From NCBI RefSeq assembly GCF_029227915.1, contig NC_079881.1, positions 11,817,501-11,881,500 of the forward strand: a DNA stretch of 64,000 nt, read 5' to 3'. The notes beneath the pieces were generated by a model. That model saw only the letters and a list, made by a program, of their open reading frames with translations. It searched no databases and was not told the origin of the DNA. Shown one piece after another: positions 36,132 through 47,830 of this stretch. The stretch is from Hydractinia symbiolongicarpus (Eukaryota > Cnidaria > Hydrozoa > Anthoathecata > Hydractiniidae). The position numbers and the translations under genes were made by a program. How positions within the stretch are numbered: position 1 is the first letter of the stretch; every line of letters begins with the position of its first letter.

Positions 36132-39100
36132 ATGACAAAGAAAGGTAATCATGTATATGGTTCAGAAGTAAAAGCAACACAAAATAGTAGAAGATAATGT
36201 TTTCTTAGATTGTTCTCAATTATATTTGAGGTGCTGCAGCTTTTTTAGAAATTATTAATGTGTATCCTCACAGTGTTAACTTTTTGATGAAAAATGTGAA
36301 TCATGCACAAAATAAAAAACATAAGCGAGTCAACAAATCCAATTTATTATTGAAAGCTTTTCCGCTGTAACTTCTGGCATCTTCAGTCTTAATACAAAGT
36401 TGTTAACATAAAACACATAATTTGTGCTGTAACCACCATTCTAAATTGTTCAAGAGCAAGAATCTTACTGTGTTCTATACTCTATATTTATACCCATCCT
36501 GCTTGTGATATACCTATGGCCTTAAGTAACCATCTTAAGGCATTGATTTGGTTAAATCAATAAGTGGTGACTATCAGTCATAGGTAACCAACACATTTGT
36601 AAAATTATCAATGCAGAAGAAAAAAGAACACTAGTGAACCAGGTTAGCCTTGTACTGGGGGTCAGTGGAGACACACCTTTACTTCTGTAACCTCAATTTA
36701 CATGTGCTAAACTTTTAGTTTAGCCCCATTAATTTTGTCTACTTTGCCTTATTACATTAAGTTGTCATAAATTAAGCTTCTTTTGGTACTTTTAATTTCT
36801 GAGTAAAAGGTTTCAGTTTTATTAATGCTATTTTTAGAATATAATTATGTTTGCATATTAAAAAACTTTGAAAGTGAAAAATTGTAATATACTATAGATA
36901 AAATCCTAATTGAGCTTTCTAAATCAAATTTTGTCATGATATATTACATTACTGATGAGCATTGTATGTAATATTCTGTTATTTATTTATATCTCACTGA
37001 AACTCAATTTTAATTTTATTTTATGGTTTTAAGTTGTTTTTTTTTAAAAAAAGAATGATCATAAAAGGATTTGTTTTATTTAGACCTTACAGCAAGAGAG
37101 AAGATCATACTTCAGGAAATACAAAAACGAAAAGATTGTTTGCTGAAGGAGATTCAGGTACGAGATAGTATTGAGCCAAAGTTGTATTTAGAACTATTGA
37201 GCATTTTGTATGGTTTCACATTTGCGGACACAGTAATGAATTTAGGGAAGCCATATTTTAGTTGCATAAGAGGAACCATTTTTTGAAATTCCATTTACCA
37301 GATCACAAAAAAATTAACAAGACTAGAATATTGTTCCTTTCATTGTTGATATAATGTTATATCAACAATGAAAGGAACAATATTCTAGTCTGTTCATTTA
37401 ATATAGGTCCGTAAAAATTAATTACTATAATTCCAGTGATCTGATTGGTTGATTTTGATCCTCTATAATTATCTCCTCTACTAATAAATAGTTAAAGATA
37501 CAGTAATGTTTCGAATAAACGCCTCCTTCTATTAAACGCCCCATCGAATAGACACCCCTCCTTTTCAGTCATTTTTTTAATAAACGCCCCTCTCGAATAG
37601 ACGCTCCTCCCTCATAAGGGAAGTTTATGCGAGCCGATAGTAAAAGTATACTTACTTCCTTATTTTTTTTCCTAAATCTTAGGTTTAGGGTTGAAAGTTT
37701 AGCTTTTCGCTTTTGAAGTTTCTAAAACATGTGAATATCTTTTATTTTCTGTGGTGAAGATATATATTATAGGTATCCTTAAAAACTGCAAAAGAGACGA
37801 AGTGTAATAAAAATTTAATAAGCGCCCCCCTCTTTTAAACGCCCTTCTCGAATAGAAGCCCCCTCAAAATGTCAAAAAATTTAATAAACGCCCCAGGAGT
37901 TTATTTGAAGTATTACGGTAATTACGATCATTGCCTGCTGATGACAGCTGTAGCTGTAGAAACTTAGCCTAGAATAACTTGTTTGTTTATATGACATGAT
38001 AATATGTATATTCAATTAATACCTTATGTTTGGTTGTTTCTTTGTGCTAAGAAACACACAAAACAAAAACGTCTAACAGCCAAACAGTGTATTTCTGATA
38101 GGCTGATGAATAATGATATCTGACTTAAACGACATTGGTTTTGACACGTTTTGGGTGTCAACACCTGATTTAGAAGAAAACATTGGTTAAGAAAAAGACC
38201 CCCTTACTGTTAATGTTAATGGTCTTCTGTATCATACAGATACTCACTTCCAGTTCAGCAAACAAATGTTGATTCCTCATCCAATGGGAGTGGTTTGAAA
38301 GAATAAAGGCCTATCACTTTTAAATTTCATTAGCTTTATTTTATAATCACCCTGATTGTAAGTTTAAAAACTTACATATTGGAATATGTTTTTGAGTATC
38401 ATAAATGATGTAAATTTGCAGGTTTTGCTTCCTTCCTTTAAAAATTGTTTAGAATTTTGTTTATCTATACTTCATACTTCTAGCAAATTAATGATGAAAT
38501 TGCTGAAATATCAAAAGAAATTGAAATAATGGATCAAGCTGATGATCTGTAAGTCTTTTTGATTTAGAAATAATTTAGGAAATTGTATATTTTATTTTGT
38601 GTTTTTTACATTGGACATTTAAATTTTATAAACAACAATACTTTGTGCTTATTTTTTCAAAATTTATTTCCTGTTTTAATAAAAATTAAATTTTGAATTT
38701 TCATTTCCATGGCGTATAAAAATCGAAGGGATTTTAAAAGGAAAATACTTTGAAGCTAAAAAAATCACTATATTGCATTCTTAAATAACAAAAAAATGTT
38801 CCTTTGAAATTGAAGAATTGTTGTATGGCCAAAAACACGGTCATTAGAAACTTAAACAATGCTGTATTTTGTTCTTTAATAACAAAAACTGGCCATAGAA
38901 AGCTTGGACTCTGCTGTATTTCTTTATAAAGGTAAGAAAATGGATCTGTAAAAAATTGAAAACATTGGCCTATTTTATTGTAAAATAAGCGTAAGAAACA
39001 TAAAAAGTCATTATACTTTGTTCTTAAAAATTACAACACATAAACATTGATATCAAATCAGGATATTACAAAGCTTAAAAATATCGCCACATTTTGAATG

Positions 39101-42100
39101 AAAATTCGTATTTTTGGAAATACCTTATAGGAGATTCTATTGTTTTAATAATACTTAGTGAAATGCTTTCGGGTTTTTTATTTTTTTCACCATACACACC
39201 CTTCTTTATCATTCCATGGTAAATCTGTCATAATGGCAAATGTAAAACTGGGAGGAGGGGGAGTGGTTCTAATAGGAAGACACCTAAACTGAGGGATGGA
39301 AGTAGCATCACACTATGATTGCATATTAACGTGCTGATTACCTCCCTAATCAAGTGGATTTTTTCCTGCTAAATCAACCACACTTTTTTGCTAATTTGGT
39401 TTAACAGCTCATGAACTTATATAGCTTTATAATCAGCCACGTAACAAAGAAACAAGGTTCAGAAAAAACTAAAAAGCTTAAAAATTGGATCAAGCATGGT
39501 TTATGACATCCAGGAGTTCAAAGTAATTCCTGTAAGCAGAAAACTGCAAAATTGAGGCAAGCAGCAAGATTTTATAACTAGCAGTGTTGTCAAACCTAGT
39601 TGAACATTATTAGTCTTGTGTGTTTGACAATAAAATACACTCCAATTTTATAATTAGGTACATTAAAAATATTACTTATACAAAAGAAATGTACAGCACA
39701 GTAATGAAAAAAATGTAAAAATCTAAAAATTTAGGTAAGAATTTATTTTGCCTATTACCTTGCAAGAAACAATGCAGCAGAAAAAAATTGTAATTAGACA
39801 CATCTCTTTGATGGTCACATTAGCAGTCGTACAGAGATTACTTGTTTATGTAAATGAAACATATAAAAAATTGTTTCCCTAACTTTATTACCTTCAATAC
39901 CTGTAAGAGTATATTTAATTATATTATAATAATCAAGTTAATGTCTGTGAGCCAATGATGATAGGTGCGAGTAGCAGCAAATTCCCTTTTTTGGTCTTTT
40001 TATTGGGGGTTTTTCTAGGTAATATGGATATTCCCTGTCTTTGACTATTTGGATTTTTTACATTTTTTTAATTAAATTAATCTTGTTATAGTAAAATTCT
40101 GTTTTTTTAGTGACCCGCAAAGCTCAAAAGAGAAGTTACTGGCTTTGGGAAGAAAGAAATTTAATATAAATATGGGAAAAGTAAGTAATTGATTTTTTTC
40201 GGCACAAAAAAATATTTCTTTCTATTCTTAATTTAAAATCAGATGCAATACTCTCATCTCTATATTAGCAGTCCAATTTGTTCAGGATTTGTGTTCTGCA
40301 AAATAGTCATGCACTGCAAAATAGTCATGCACTAGTATGTATCATGGTCGAAAATACCTATGTTTTTTTTACCCATAATGTAGTAATGTCTAGATATGTT
40401 ATTCTAGATGTAATATTTTTATTGTAGGGCTTGGAGTATCTTTATAAAAACAAATTATTGAACAACACCCCTGAAGATGTGGCAAGATTTTTGTTTAAAA
40501 ATGATGGGCTAAATAAAATAAAAATTGGAGAATATCTTGGAGAAAAGTAAGATTTAAAAACCTTGATGTAATTAATGCAAAATTCTTTGCTCACTTTAAC
40601 AAAGTAAAAAATTTAAAATGGTGCAAAATTTTTGATCAACATTTTAGCCTGGAGTGAAATGAGGTTTTCAAAAGTGATAAACATTAAGATTTGGCCCTAT
40701 AAGGTTCTCCCCCAAAATTATATTCATCTCGAAGTGAGACACTGTGTATACACTGTCTGTTGTATGGAATTTTTATTTTGTTTTGATTTAACTTCAGTCA
40801 TGAACAGAATGTGTATTTTGAACTTATAAATGATAACGCTGAAAGATCTTATGTAAAGGTCTTAAATTTTGTTAAGTATTTTAATTGATAGTTTTTGTTT
40901 TTAGTCAACCAATGCAACTACAAGTATTAAAAGAGTTTGTTGCTTTACATGATTTTGAAAACAAAAGTTTGGATGCTGCTCTTAGGTAATGGAGTTAGTT
41001 CTTCCTTCCTGCTATTTATTTAAAACTTTTTTGTTTTTTCTTGAAATTTTTTTTCGAATTGTGGTTTAGACTGCACAAATAGCTGTGCATCAAAATTGAG
41101 GTCTTCATAAGAATTAGATTTTAAGTTTATTAGCTGTTAATCTATAAGAAAAGGGACTAAATATGTCCTGGAATCTAAGGCGTAGTCTCATTAGGAATCT
41201 TATTTCGCAGGGACTTTCTTTGGAGTTTTCGTTTACCTGGTGAAGCACAGAAAATTGATCGTATGATGGAAGCATTTGCCACTCAATATTGTGCGTGTAA
41301 TCCTGATCAGTTCAAAACTGTCGGTAAGTTGCTACATTAAGAAAAAATTACAGACAGGCGTCAGTTTGCTTTGCTATGAATCAAATTGACAAGAGCTATA
41401 ATCAAAATGTTAGTGATTGCAAATTAGCTAGCATGCAAGAAGTGAGATCAGTATGTAAGCATGTTATATACCTTAGCTTATTACTTTTGCGTCTTTTTTT
41501 AAGTCTAAAAAAATGCACTTCGCAAGGATTAATTTTTCGGAATAAATCATGTTGAGATATTTAGCAAAGAATTTTTTTGCGAATAGATAGCCTTTTTTAT
41601 TATGGTAACATTTATTTGCTCAGGAGCTGATTAATTTTTTCAGCTACAAAAACGAAGAAAATTAATTAAAAGACGTTAAGGAATTCAGTTTCCATATGTT
41701 ATGATGGAAAGTAACGTAAAAAAGTGACCACCTTAAATAAAAAAAAAAAGCTTGGAAGTGTTACAAGGTATATAATTTTTGTGTTTAGATACGTGCTATG
41801 TATTAAGTTTTTCAATCATAATGTTGAACACTACATTACATAACCCTGCTGTAAAAGACAAGGTATGTATAATCTCGCTATGACATCTGAATATTTGAGA
41901 CCATTTATTTTCATTTAAAAAACAAACTTTATTCAATGAAGACAACAGTTGAAATCTTTGAAAGGAATTACACTCCTTGTAAAAGAGTTCCCAAAGTAGT
42001 TGAGGTTCCCAGTTTTGTTAAAGAATTCTTTAGAACAAATACCTTACCCTACTCTTTTTTTCTTGTTGCCTCTCTGGTGACCAAAAGCCACTAACACTTA

Positions 42101-45100
42101 TCATTTTTTAACTGCTAAGGTGTCCTAGTGCATCTTCAGCTGCATTTGGGCTACAAAGGTGGTACAAGCATAGAAAGTGGTTGAATAAAATCTAATTTAA
42201 GTATTTGTTTTAACCTCGTGTTATAAGCATAACAAATTAATTTAAAAAATTCTGCACCTGAACGAAACACTCGACAGACAACGTTTCAAATGATGCTAAC
42301 AAAATTTAACTTCTTACTTTCGCCTAACCTCGTGGCTGCCAGTAAATATACATAAAATAACAACGTTTGAAGTGTATTTGTTAATCAAAAAATCAGCAGA
42401 CTAATGGTTATTTATTTTTGTGTTAGATGACAGTAGATGGATTTGTCAATATGAACAGAGGAATTAATGATGGTGGTGACATCCCAAGAGAAACTATGGA
42501 GGTGACTTAACTACTTAACTCATCTTTAAATTTTCAGAATTTTAAATGATTCAGGACGAGGTTTAACATCATCGATTCTGGATAAATGAAAATATGTGAA
42601 GGTTTCAACTATAATCTAGTTTTAATTGATGTTTTTAATTATTAAGAACTTTGTTTATTGTATGTTTGTTTATGTTCCATTCTACTGGTTTTTGTTATTG
42701 AATATCTTACTCACCGCTTTACATGTATAACCCTATCTAGTGCTTGTGTTTATTCAAATTATCCATTTCTTTTCAATATTATATAACAAAGCTGACATGT
42801 CTCTTTTTTAGGAGTTGTTTAACAATATATTAACAATACCATTTGAAATTCCTGGAAATGATGGTACTGACTTGACACAAACATTTTTTAATCCCGAAAG
42901 GGAAGGCATGCTGACAAAAGAAGGTATTTCGTGTACATAAACAGTACAACATTTCGTTATGTGTCGGTTGTTTGGTTCACTAGCATCACAAAATCGCAAC
43001 AATAGTTCAACAATATCATAAGTATGCAACGCATGTTATAGAAATTTCTATCACTTGTGTAATTCAGAATTGGAAACAGCGTTGAACAACTGTTTGGAAC
43101 AGGTCGATTCTGCAATAATAATTAAAACATTAAACGGAACACAAAAAATTAAATTTTAAAGTATTTTCTACATTTTCACTTGTGGCTGTTTAACCGTAAC
43201 TGTTAGCCAGTAATTTAGCAATGTAGGATTGTATAACTAGCATGTCTCACTTTTTGACACGTAGCAACATTATGTAGCGATATATCACTAAAATACTTCC
43301 CTTCATTACAAAGTCGATTTTTCTCAAAGCGACACTAAATAACAACTCACCACTCTTTATTTTGTTTTCGCAGGTGGCATTCACCGCACATGGAAACCAC
43401 GTTATTTCATCCTAAAAGATAATTGTCTCTTTTACTTTCGCAACAAAGGTGTAAGTATACCTGCTTGGTTTCCAGTAAAATTTTTGTTGTGCAACTATTG
43501 CATTGCGATCACGATACAGTCTAAAAACGTTTTCGAAATACTGGCTGTGCACCATTTTTCTGTCGTCGTACGACGTTTGTTAAAGATATCATGTGATATC
43601 AACTATATGCACGATATGTGTGGTTCGGATAGCCTTTCTTCGTTTGACTGTAACTTCTTGTTCTTCTTTTTTATATAATAAGTGTTCGACTTATCACTGT
43701 ACCACTATTTCTGTTCAACAATTCTTGAACGATAAATATATCCTTTTTGGAAACTAGACTTATATTTTTTTAAAAGGCTTTAATCAACCTAGCCTTCGTC
43801 AACCTACATGCCCCAGTGTGTAAATAATACCCAAACCAAGTCTTCCTAGGATAGTCCCTGGATATTTTTTTACCTTAGTCATCGTAAAGCATAAATACGT
43901 TGATATTTTACGATATCTTCAGGACATTACTCATTGAAACAGCTAGCCTTGCATATTTTGCATAAGTAAGTTAATAAGGGATGACAAGAAACATATATTT
44001 TCAAATTTTGCCAAATCTATAAGTATTTCGTCCTTTAAACGTTCAAGGTGACTTTAGTGTCAACATAAGTCATACAATTTTCTTTTTCATTCTTTTAATA
44101 ATTTTAGGACAAGGAACCAACTGGTATTATCCCATTAGAAAATTTGCAAGTGCGTGAAAATACTGAGATTCGAAGAAAGGTACTGTCTAGATTTTTCTTT
44201 ATGTTGATAAATACTATAAAGTTCTGTGATCTTATCTGCTTATTTTGTTTATGTGGTTTGTTTGTTTGTTTGTGTTATTTGTTTTGTTATTTTTCTTAGT
44301 GAATATACTTTCAGAAAAGTCCTTCTTAACGTTTAACAAGGACATTTTTAGTATATTACCATGTTTAAATTTAGTTAACAGTTTCGTAAGTGGTGCTATG
44401 CAAACGATGTAAATTTTTTTAGTATTGTTTTGAAATTTATTCTCCTGGTGGTGCTATCATCAAAGCATGTAAGACAGAATCAGATGGAAAAGTTGTGACA
44501 GGTATTCTTAAACAACTGTTTTTTTTATTACTGACTCCCTATTCCTTTTATTGTTAATTCCCTGTTCCTTTTTTTGGTTGACTTCCTTTTTCTCTTATTG
44601 TTGACTCCCTGTTCCTTTTATTGTTGACTCCCTTTCTCTCTTATTGTTAGCTAACTTCCTTTTTATTTTATTATTGACTCCCTTTCTCTCTTATTGTTAA
44701 CTTCCTTTTTATTTTATTATTGACTTCCTTTTTCTCTTATTGTTAACTTCCTATTTATTTTATTGTTGACTCCCTTTTTCTCTTATTGTTAACTTCCTAT
44801 TTATTTTATTGTTGACTCCCTTTTTCTCTTATTGTTAACTTCCTATTTATTTTATTATTGACTCCCTTTTTCTCTTATTGTTAACTTCCTATTTATTTTA
44901 TTATTGACTTCCTTTTTCTCTTATTGTTAACTTCCTATTTATTTAATTGTTGACTCCCTTTTTCTCTTATTGTTAACTTCCTATTTATTTAATTGGTGAC
45001 TCCCTTTTTCTCTTATTGTTAACTTCCTATTTATTTTATTGTTGACTCCCTATTTTTCCAATTGTTGACCCCCTATTTTTCCAATTTTGACTCCCATTTT

Positions 45101-46523
45101 TTTCTGCTGCTTCATGAAAATGAGAGGCGAAAGCTTTCAGGTTTTTCGCAGGAAATTTGTATACAATATGTTGAATATCATTGGTTCGTGTACGAAAATT
45201 TTTCTGAGTTAGTATTACGTGTGACACTAGTCCATAATTTTTATTTTAATATACAGTGGAATCTCTTTATCTCGAACTTGCAAGAGACCACAAAAGTAGT
45301 TCGAGATAGAGAAAGTTCGACATAAAGAAAGGAAAATACCTTAGGCGGACCACCAGGGACCGAGACTTTAATTCGAGATAGAGAGAAGTTGGAGATAGAG
45401 AGTAGTCGAGATAGAGAGATTTCACTGTATGTACTTGCGGAGTGGTTACATGAGAGGCGGGACGGGACGTTTATCGAAATAATAATTTTGTCTCGCCTTT
45501 ATATGGAAGGAAGTTTTTCAGGATGTTTTTTTCTTTGAATCATAATATGCAGAAATTATCTCGTTCGTCCCAGGACGGTGTCGTTATATGGGAAACATCC
45601 GGTCTGAGCCAGAATCCCGCTTAGTTCCCGCTTCGCTAGGACGGGACGAAATTGTCCCAGGACAAAAGAAAGTTACACAAACACAAAATTACTTTTAGTA
45701 TAATTATTGATGATAGCAGGATCCCAGCAAACTTCCCGCCCAAGCAATTATCCCGCCCCGACTTTTATGTAAACAGCCCCTTAACCTTATAAACAAATGA
45801 ACAGTTAAAAATGTTAAAGCGCTACGTTAGTGATGGAAAAGGTTGGAATATTTATTATCCCTTTAACATGAAAGAGTTACCAAGGTGGAAAATGATGGGA
45901 AACTTATGCAGGAGCTTCATAAGTTGTTTCGCAATGTTTAAGTTTTGCAAAAAGGTTTGTGAGAAATAAACATTTTATTTTTTCTGCAGGCCATCATGAT
46001 ATATACCGCATTTGTGCTTCGAGTGCAGAAGAAAGGGATGACTGGATAAAAAGTATAAAGTAAGTCAATTAAAGTAAACTAGCCTGGAAAAGCAGTTTAT
46101 CGAAATCAATGAATGACGAAGCTCCACGTCTATGCTAGCAGTTTAATTTCTTTAGGCTGGTTTTCATTTGTCAACTATTTCACTGTAACTCTGAATTTCG
46201 CGTTAAGATTAAATAAAGTTAATTGAACGTGATTTATTCTTTTTTGTCGGTAATTTTAGCAATCTTATTATTATCATTCAACTTTTTTAAAACCAAAACA
46301 TTCCAAGTTGGCTCAGTGACGCTTTGTTTTTTTTTCTAAACACAGTGTGAATCAGGCTTTATGTTACGCTTGGTCAAAACCTAAAATTTTAGTTACAGTT
46401 AAATTTAAGTTTCATTCAGTTTAATGAGATATTTTGATATTTTTTAGGAACAGCATCACAAGAGATCCTTTCTACGACATGCTGCAAGCAAGAAAAAAAA
46501 AGGCCACTCATATGCAACCGTGA
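36132..46523 (+). CDS. CYTH: cytohesin (ARNO-type Arf guanine nucleotide exchange factor)
   Basis: About 389 aa (human cytohesins about 400). Exons: 36132-36144 (tentative, four codons), 37084-37157, 38484-38548, 40111-40180, 40428-40546, 40905-40985, 41211-41323, 41789-41862, 42427-42501, 42812-42923, 43374-43450, 44108-44179, 44423-44501, 45990-46059, 46448-46523. All phases agree. Residues about 5-60 form the coiled coil ([17 protein letters not shown]). Sec7 covers about 60-245: [19 protein letters not shown], then [19 protein letters not shown] with the catalytic Glu near residue 152, then [12 protein letters not shown]. The PH domain follows ([45 protein letters not shown]), then [13 protein letters not shown], the polybasic tail. 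Cytohesins load GTP onto Arf6/Arf1 at PIP3-rich plasma membrane. A single invertebrate gene usually stands for vertebrate CYTH1-4. Confidence 0.95.
36345..36405 (-). repeat. possible retroelement tail fragment in cytohesin intron 1
   Basis: On the minus strand CTGAAGATGCCAGAAG then CGGAAAAGCTTTC resembles the CTGAxGATGxx...GCGAAACG tail shared by several LINE and Penelope-like elements. Short and without coding sequence. Confidence 0.3.
37320..37391. repeat. perfect 35-bp palindrome with a 2-nt loop
   Basis: 37320-37354 (starting AGACTAGAATATTGTTCC) is repeated exactly in reverse complement at 37357-37391, separated by TG. It lies in the cytohesin intron just after the coiled-coil exon. No mismatch in 35 bp. 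Confidence 0.95.
37501..37918. mobile_element. MITE with Tc1/mariner-type ends (418 bp)
   Basis: TA at 37499-37500 and 37919-37920 flank CAGTAATGTTTCGAATAAA on the left and TTTATTTGAAGTATTACGG on the right; the latter is the reverse complement of the former at 15 of 19 positions. Inside are subterminal repeats of the AATAAACGCCCC/TCGAATAGACGC type on both sides. No transposase. AAACGCCC-type fragments near 13230-13275 and 47300-47350 may be decayed relatives. Confidence 0.75.
38700..39120 (+). repeat. degenerate tandem repeat in a cytohesin intron
   Basis: Loose units of about 60-65 nt share motifs resembling TATTTTGTTCTTAAATAACAAAAA, TTGAAAACATTGGC and similar. Divergence is high and the boundary is approximate. 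Confidence 0.35.
44520..45060 (+). repeat. 46-bp minisatellite in a cytohesin intron
   Basis: About twelve copies of a 46-nt unit made of TTGACTCCCTTTTTCTCTTA and TTGTTAACTTCCTATTTATT blocks. The period was read from successive GACTCCC motifs (for example 44768 and 44814). The intron separates the last two PH-domain-coding exons. Confidence 0.92.
45254..45427. mobile_element. 174-bp MITE, pogo/Tigger-like ends
   Basis: Flanked by TA on both sides (45252-45253, 45428-45429). Left end CAGTGGAATCTCTTTATCTC, right end GAGATAGAGAGATTTCACTG; these are inverted copies at 18 of 20 positions. The interior is largely repeats of TCGAGATAGAGA. No coding capacity. Confidence 0.85.
45433..45781. mobile_element. 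probable second nonautonomous TIR element
   Basis: The left end (GGAGTGGTTACATGAGAGGC then GGGACGGGA) resembles the reverse complement of the right end (TCCCGCCCCGACTTTTATGT then AAACAGCCCC). The interior has several GGGACGA/TCGTCCC and CCCAGGAC motifs. It starts within ten bases of the preceding MITE. Target-site duplication not resolved. Confidence 0.5.
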
Positions 46524-47830
46524 TTATGATAATTTATGTGTAATTTATTCCAAACAACCTGAAAGTTTGCAACAAATGCAACATATACAGTGAAAACAGT
46601 CATAGTAAAATTCCTCTTTTTTACTATACACGTACAAGCCTCAGTCGTCTTCTGCATAAAGCAAAAGGAAATATGTTGTTGTGAGTTTTCTTGTCGTATG
46701 ATAAACGTAAGTGATTAATTAATGCTGGATGAATTAATGCATCATTTAATTTGGCGATTTATTGGAGAAATGTTTTATGAAATTTATTTTTGTGGATTTG
46801 GTCTCTGTAAATATACATTTATGGAATTTGTTTTGCGAATATCAAACAAATCGTATCTTTCCGTGAGTGAGCGGTTTTTAGGAGAATCTTCAACGAGGAA
46901 TGAAGAAATGAAATTTTCGTTCGGATTTTGCGGAATTTATTTAAGCGCATTGTGTCTCGAAAACTTGTTTCCCGCTAGATATTCACTTCAGCATTAATTG
47001 TTTCTGTGCGTTTTTGGTTTTTTCTTCGTCACTTTTTTAATGATTTTTTTATTTATATTTCTTTTCTTTTTAATTTTTTTTTTTTTTTTGTAATTTTTTA
47101 AAGCCTATATTCATCAATCACCGGTTGTTTCTACACGTTATAAATTGCGGCCGAGAGAAGCAAATAACCTCGATTATCTAAAAGATTCTGAACATTTGTT
47201 CACATAAATTGTGTCTTTTTGAATTTGTATGACATTTTTTGTAAGAGTATAGTATGTAATAATTCCTTTTAACATTCTCTTTAAATATCTTAAATGCTCG
47301 GATTAGCGCCCTCTCCCGATTAACCGCCTATATGGATTATGCGCCCCGGAGCGTCTATGCTTTTATTAGGGCATCTAATTGAGTTTGATAATTCCGCTTG
47401 ATTTTGATTAGGTATAGTTGATTCTACTGTAAATTCATGTGTTTGTTTCATGAAGTGAAAGGAATGGAAAAATCATTACGAGGAGTGATTTTGAAGTACC
47501 CGCCCTGCATAATTGAATATTTACAGATGCATAATACAAAATTTTCTGTTCAACATTAAATTAAACATGAAATTAAAAGAGTTACAAATTGAAGTAACCC
47601 ACCTTTTTACACTCATTTGTATACGCATCTTTTTACAACATCGTCTTCTGCGTGCATATCTTATATATGCTTTTCTATTCATTATATATGCTTTAATAGA
47701 TATATATTATATAGTGTGATATATATAAATAAGAATAATTTACAAGGATTGACAAGTACATCTATATTACTTATGTTTTTAAAAACTAGTCGCATATAAA
47801 TAAAGATTTTCACTCCAGGCTACATTATAA
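46524..47830 (+). other. cytohesin 3' UTR and flanking DNA
   Basis: No further coding exon after the stop at 46521-46523. The first clear poly(A) signal context, AATAAA at 47799-47804, is about 1.3 kb downstream; a shorter UTR cannot be excluded. A poly-T run lies near 47060-47095. 47295-47350 has AGCGCCCTCTCCCGATTAAC, a decayed MITE-like fragment. Confidence 0.4.

Noticed and set aside
37320-37391. Palindrome as a microRNA precursor
   Set aside because: Perfect pairing with a 2-nt loop does not resemble an animal pre-miRNA, which has a larger loop and mismatches.
44520-45060. Regular repeat array as a CRISPR
   Set aside because: Units are contiguous 46-mers with no unique spacers, inside a eukaryotic intron.
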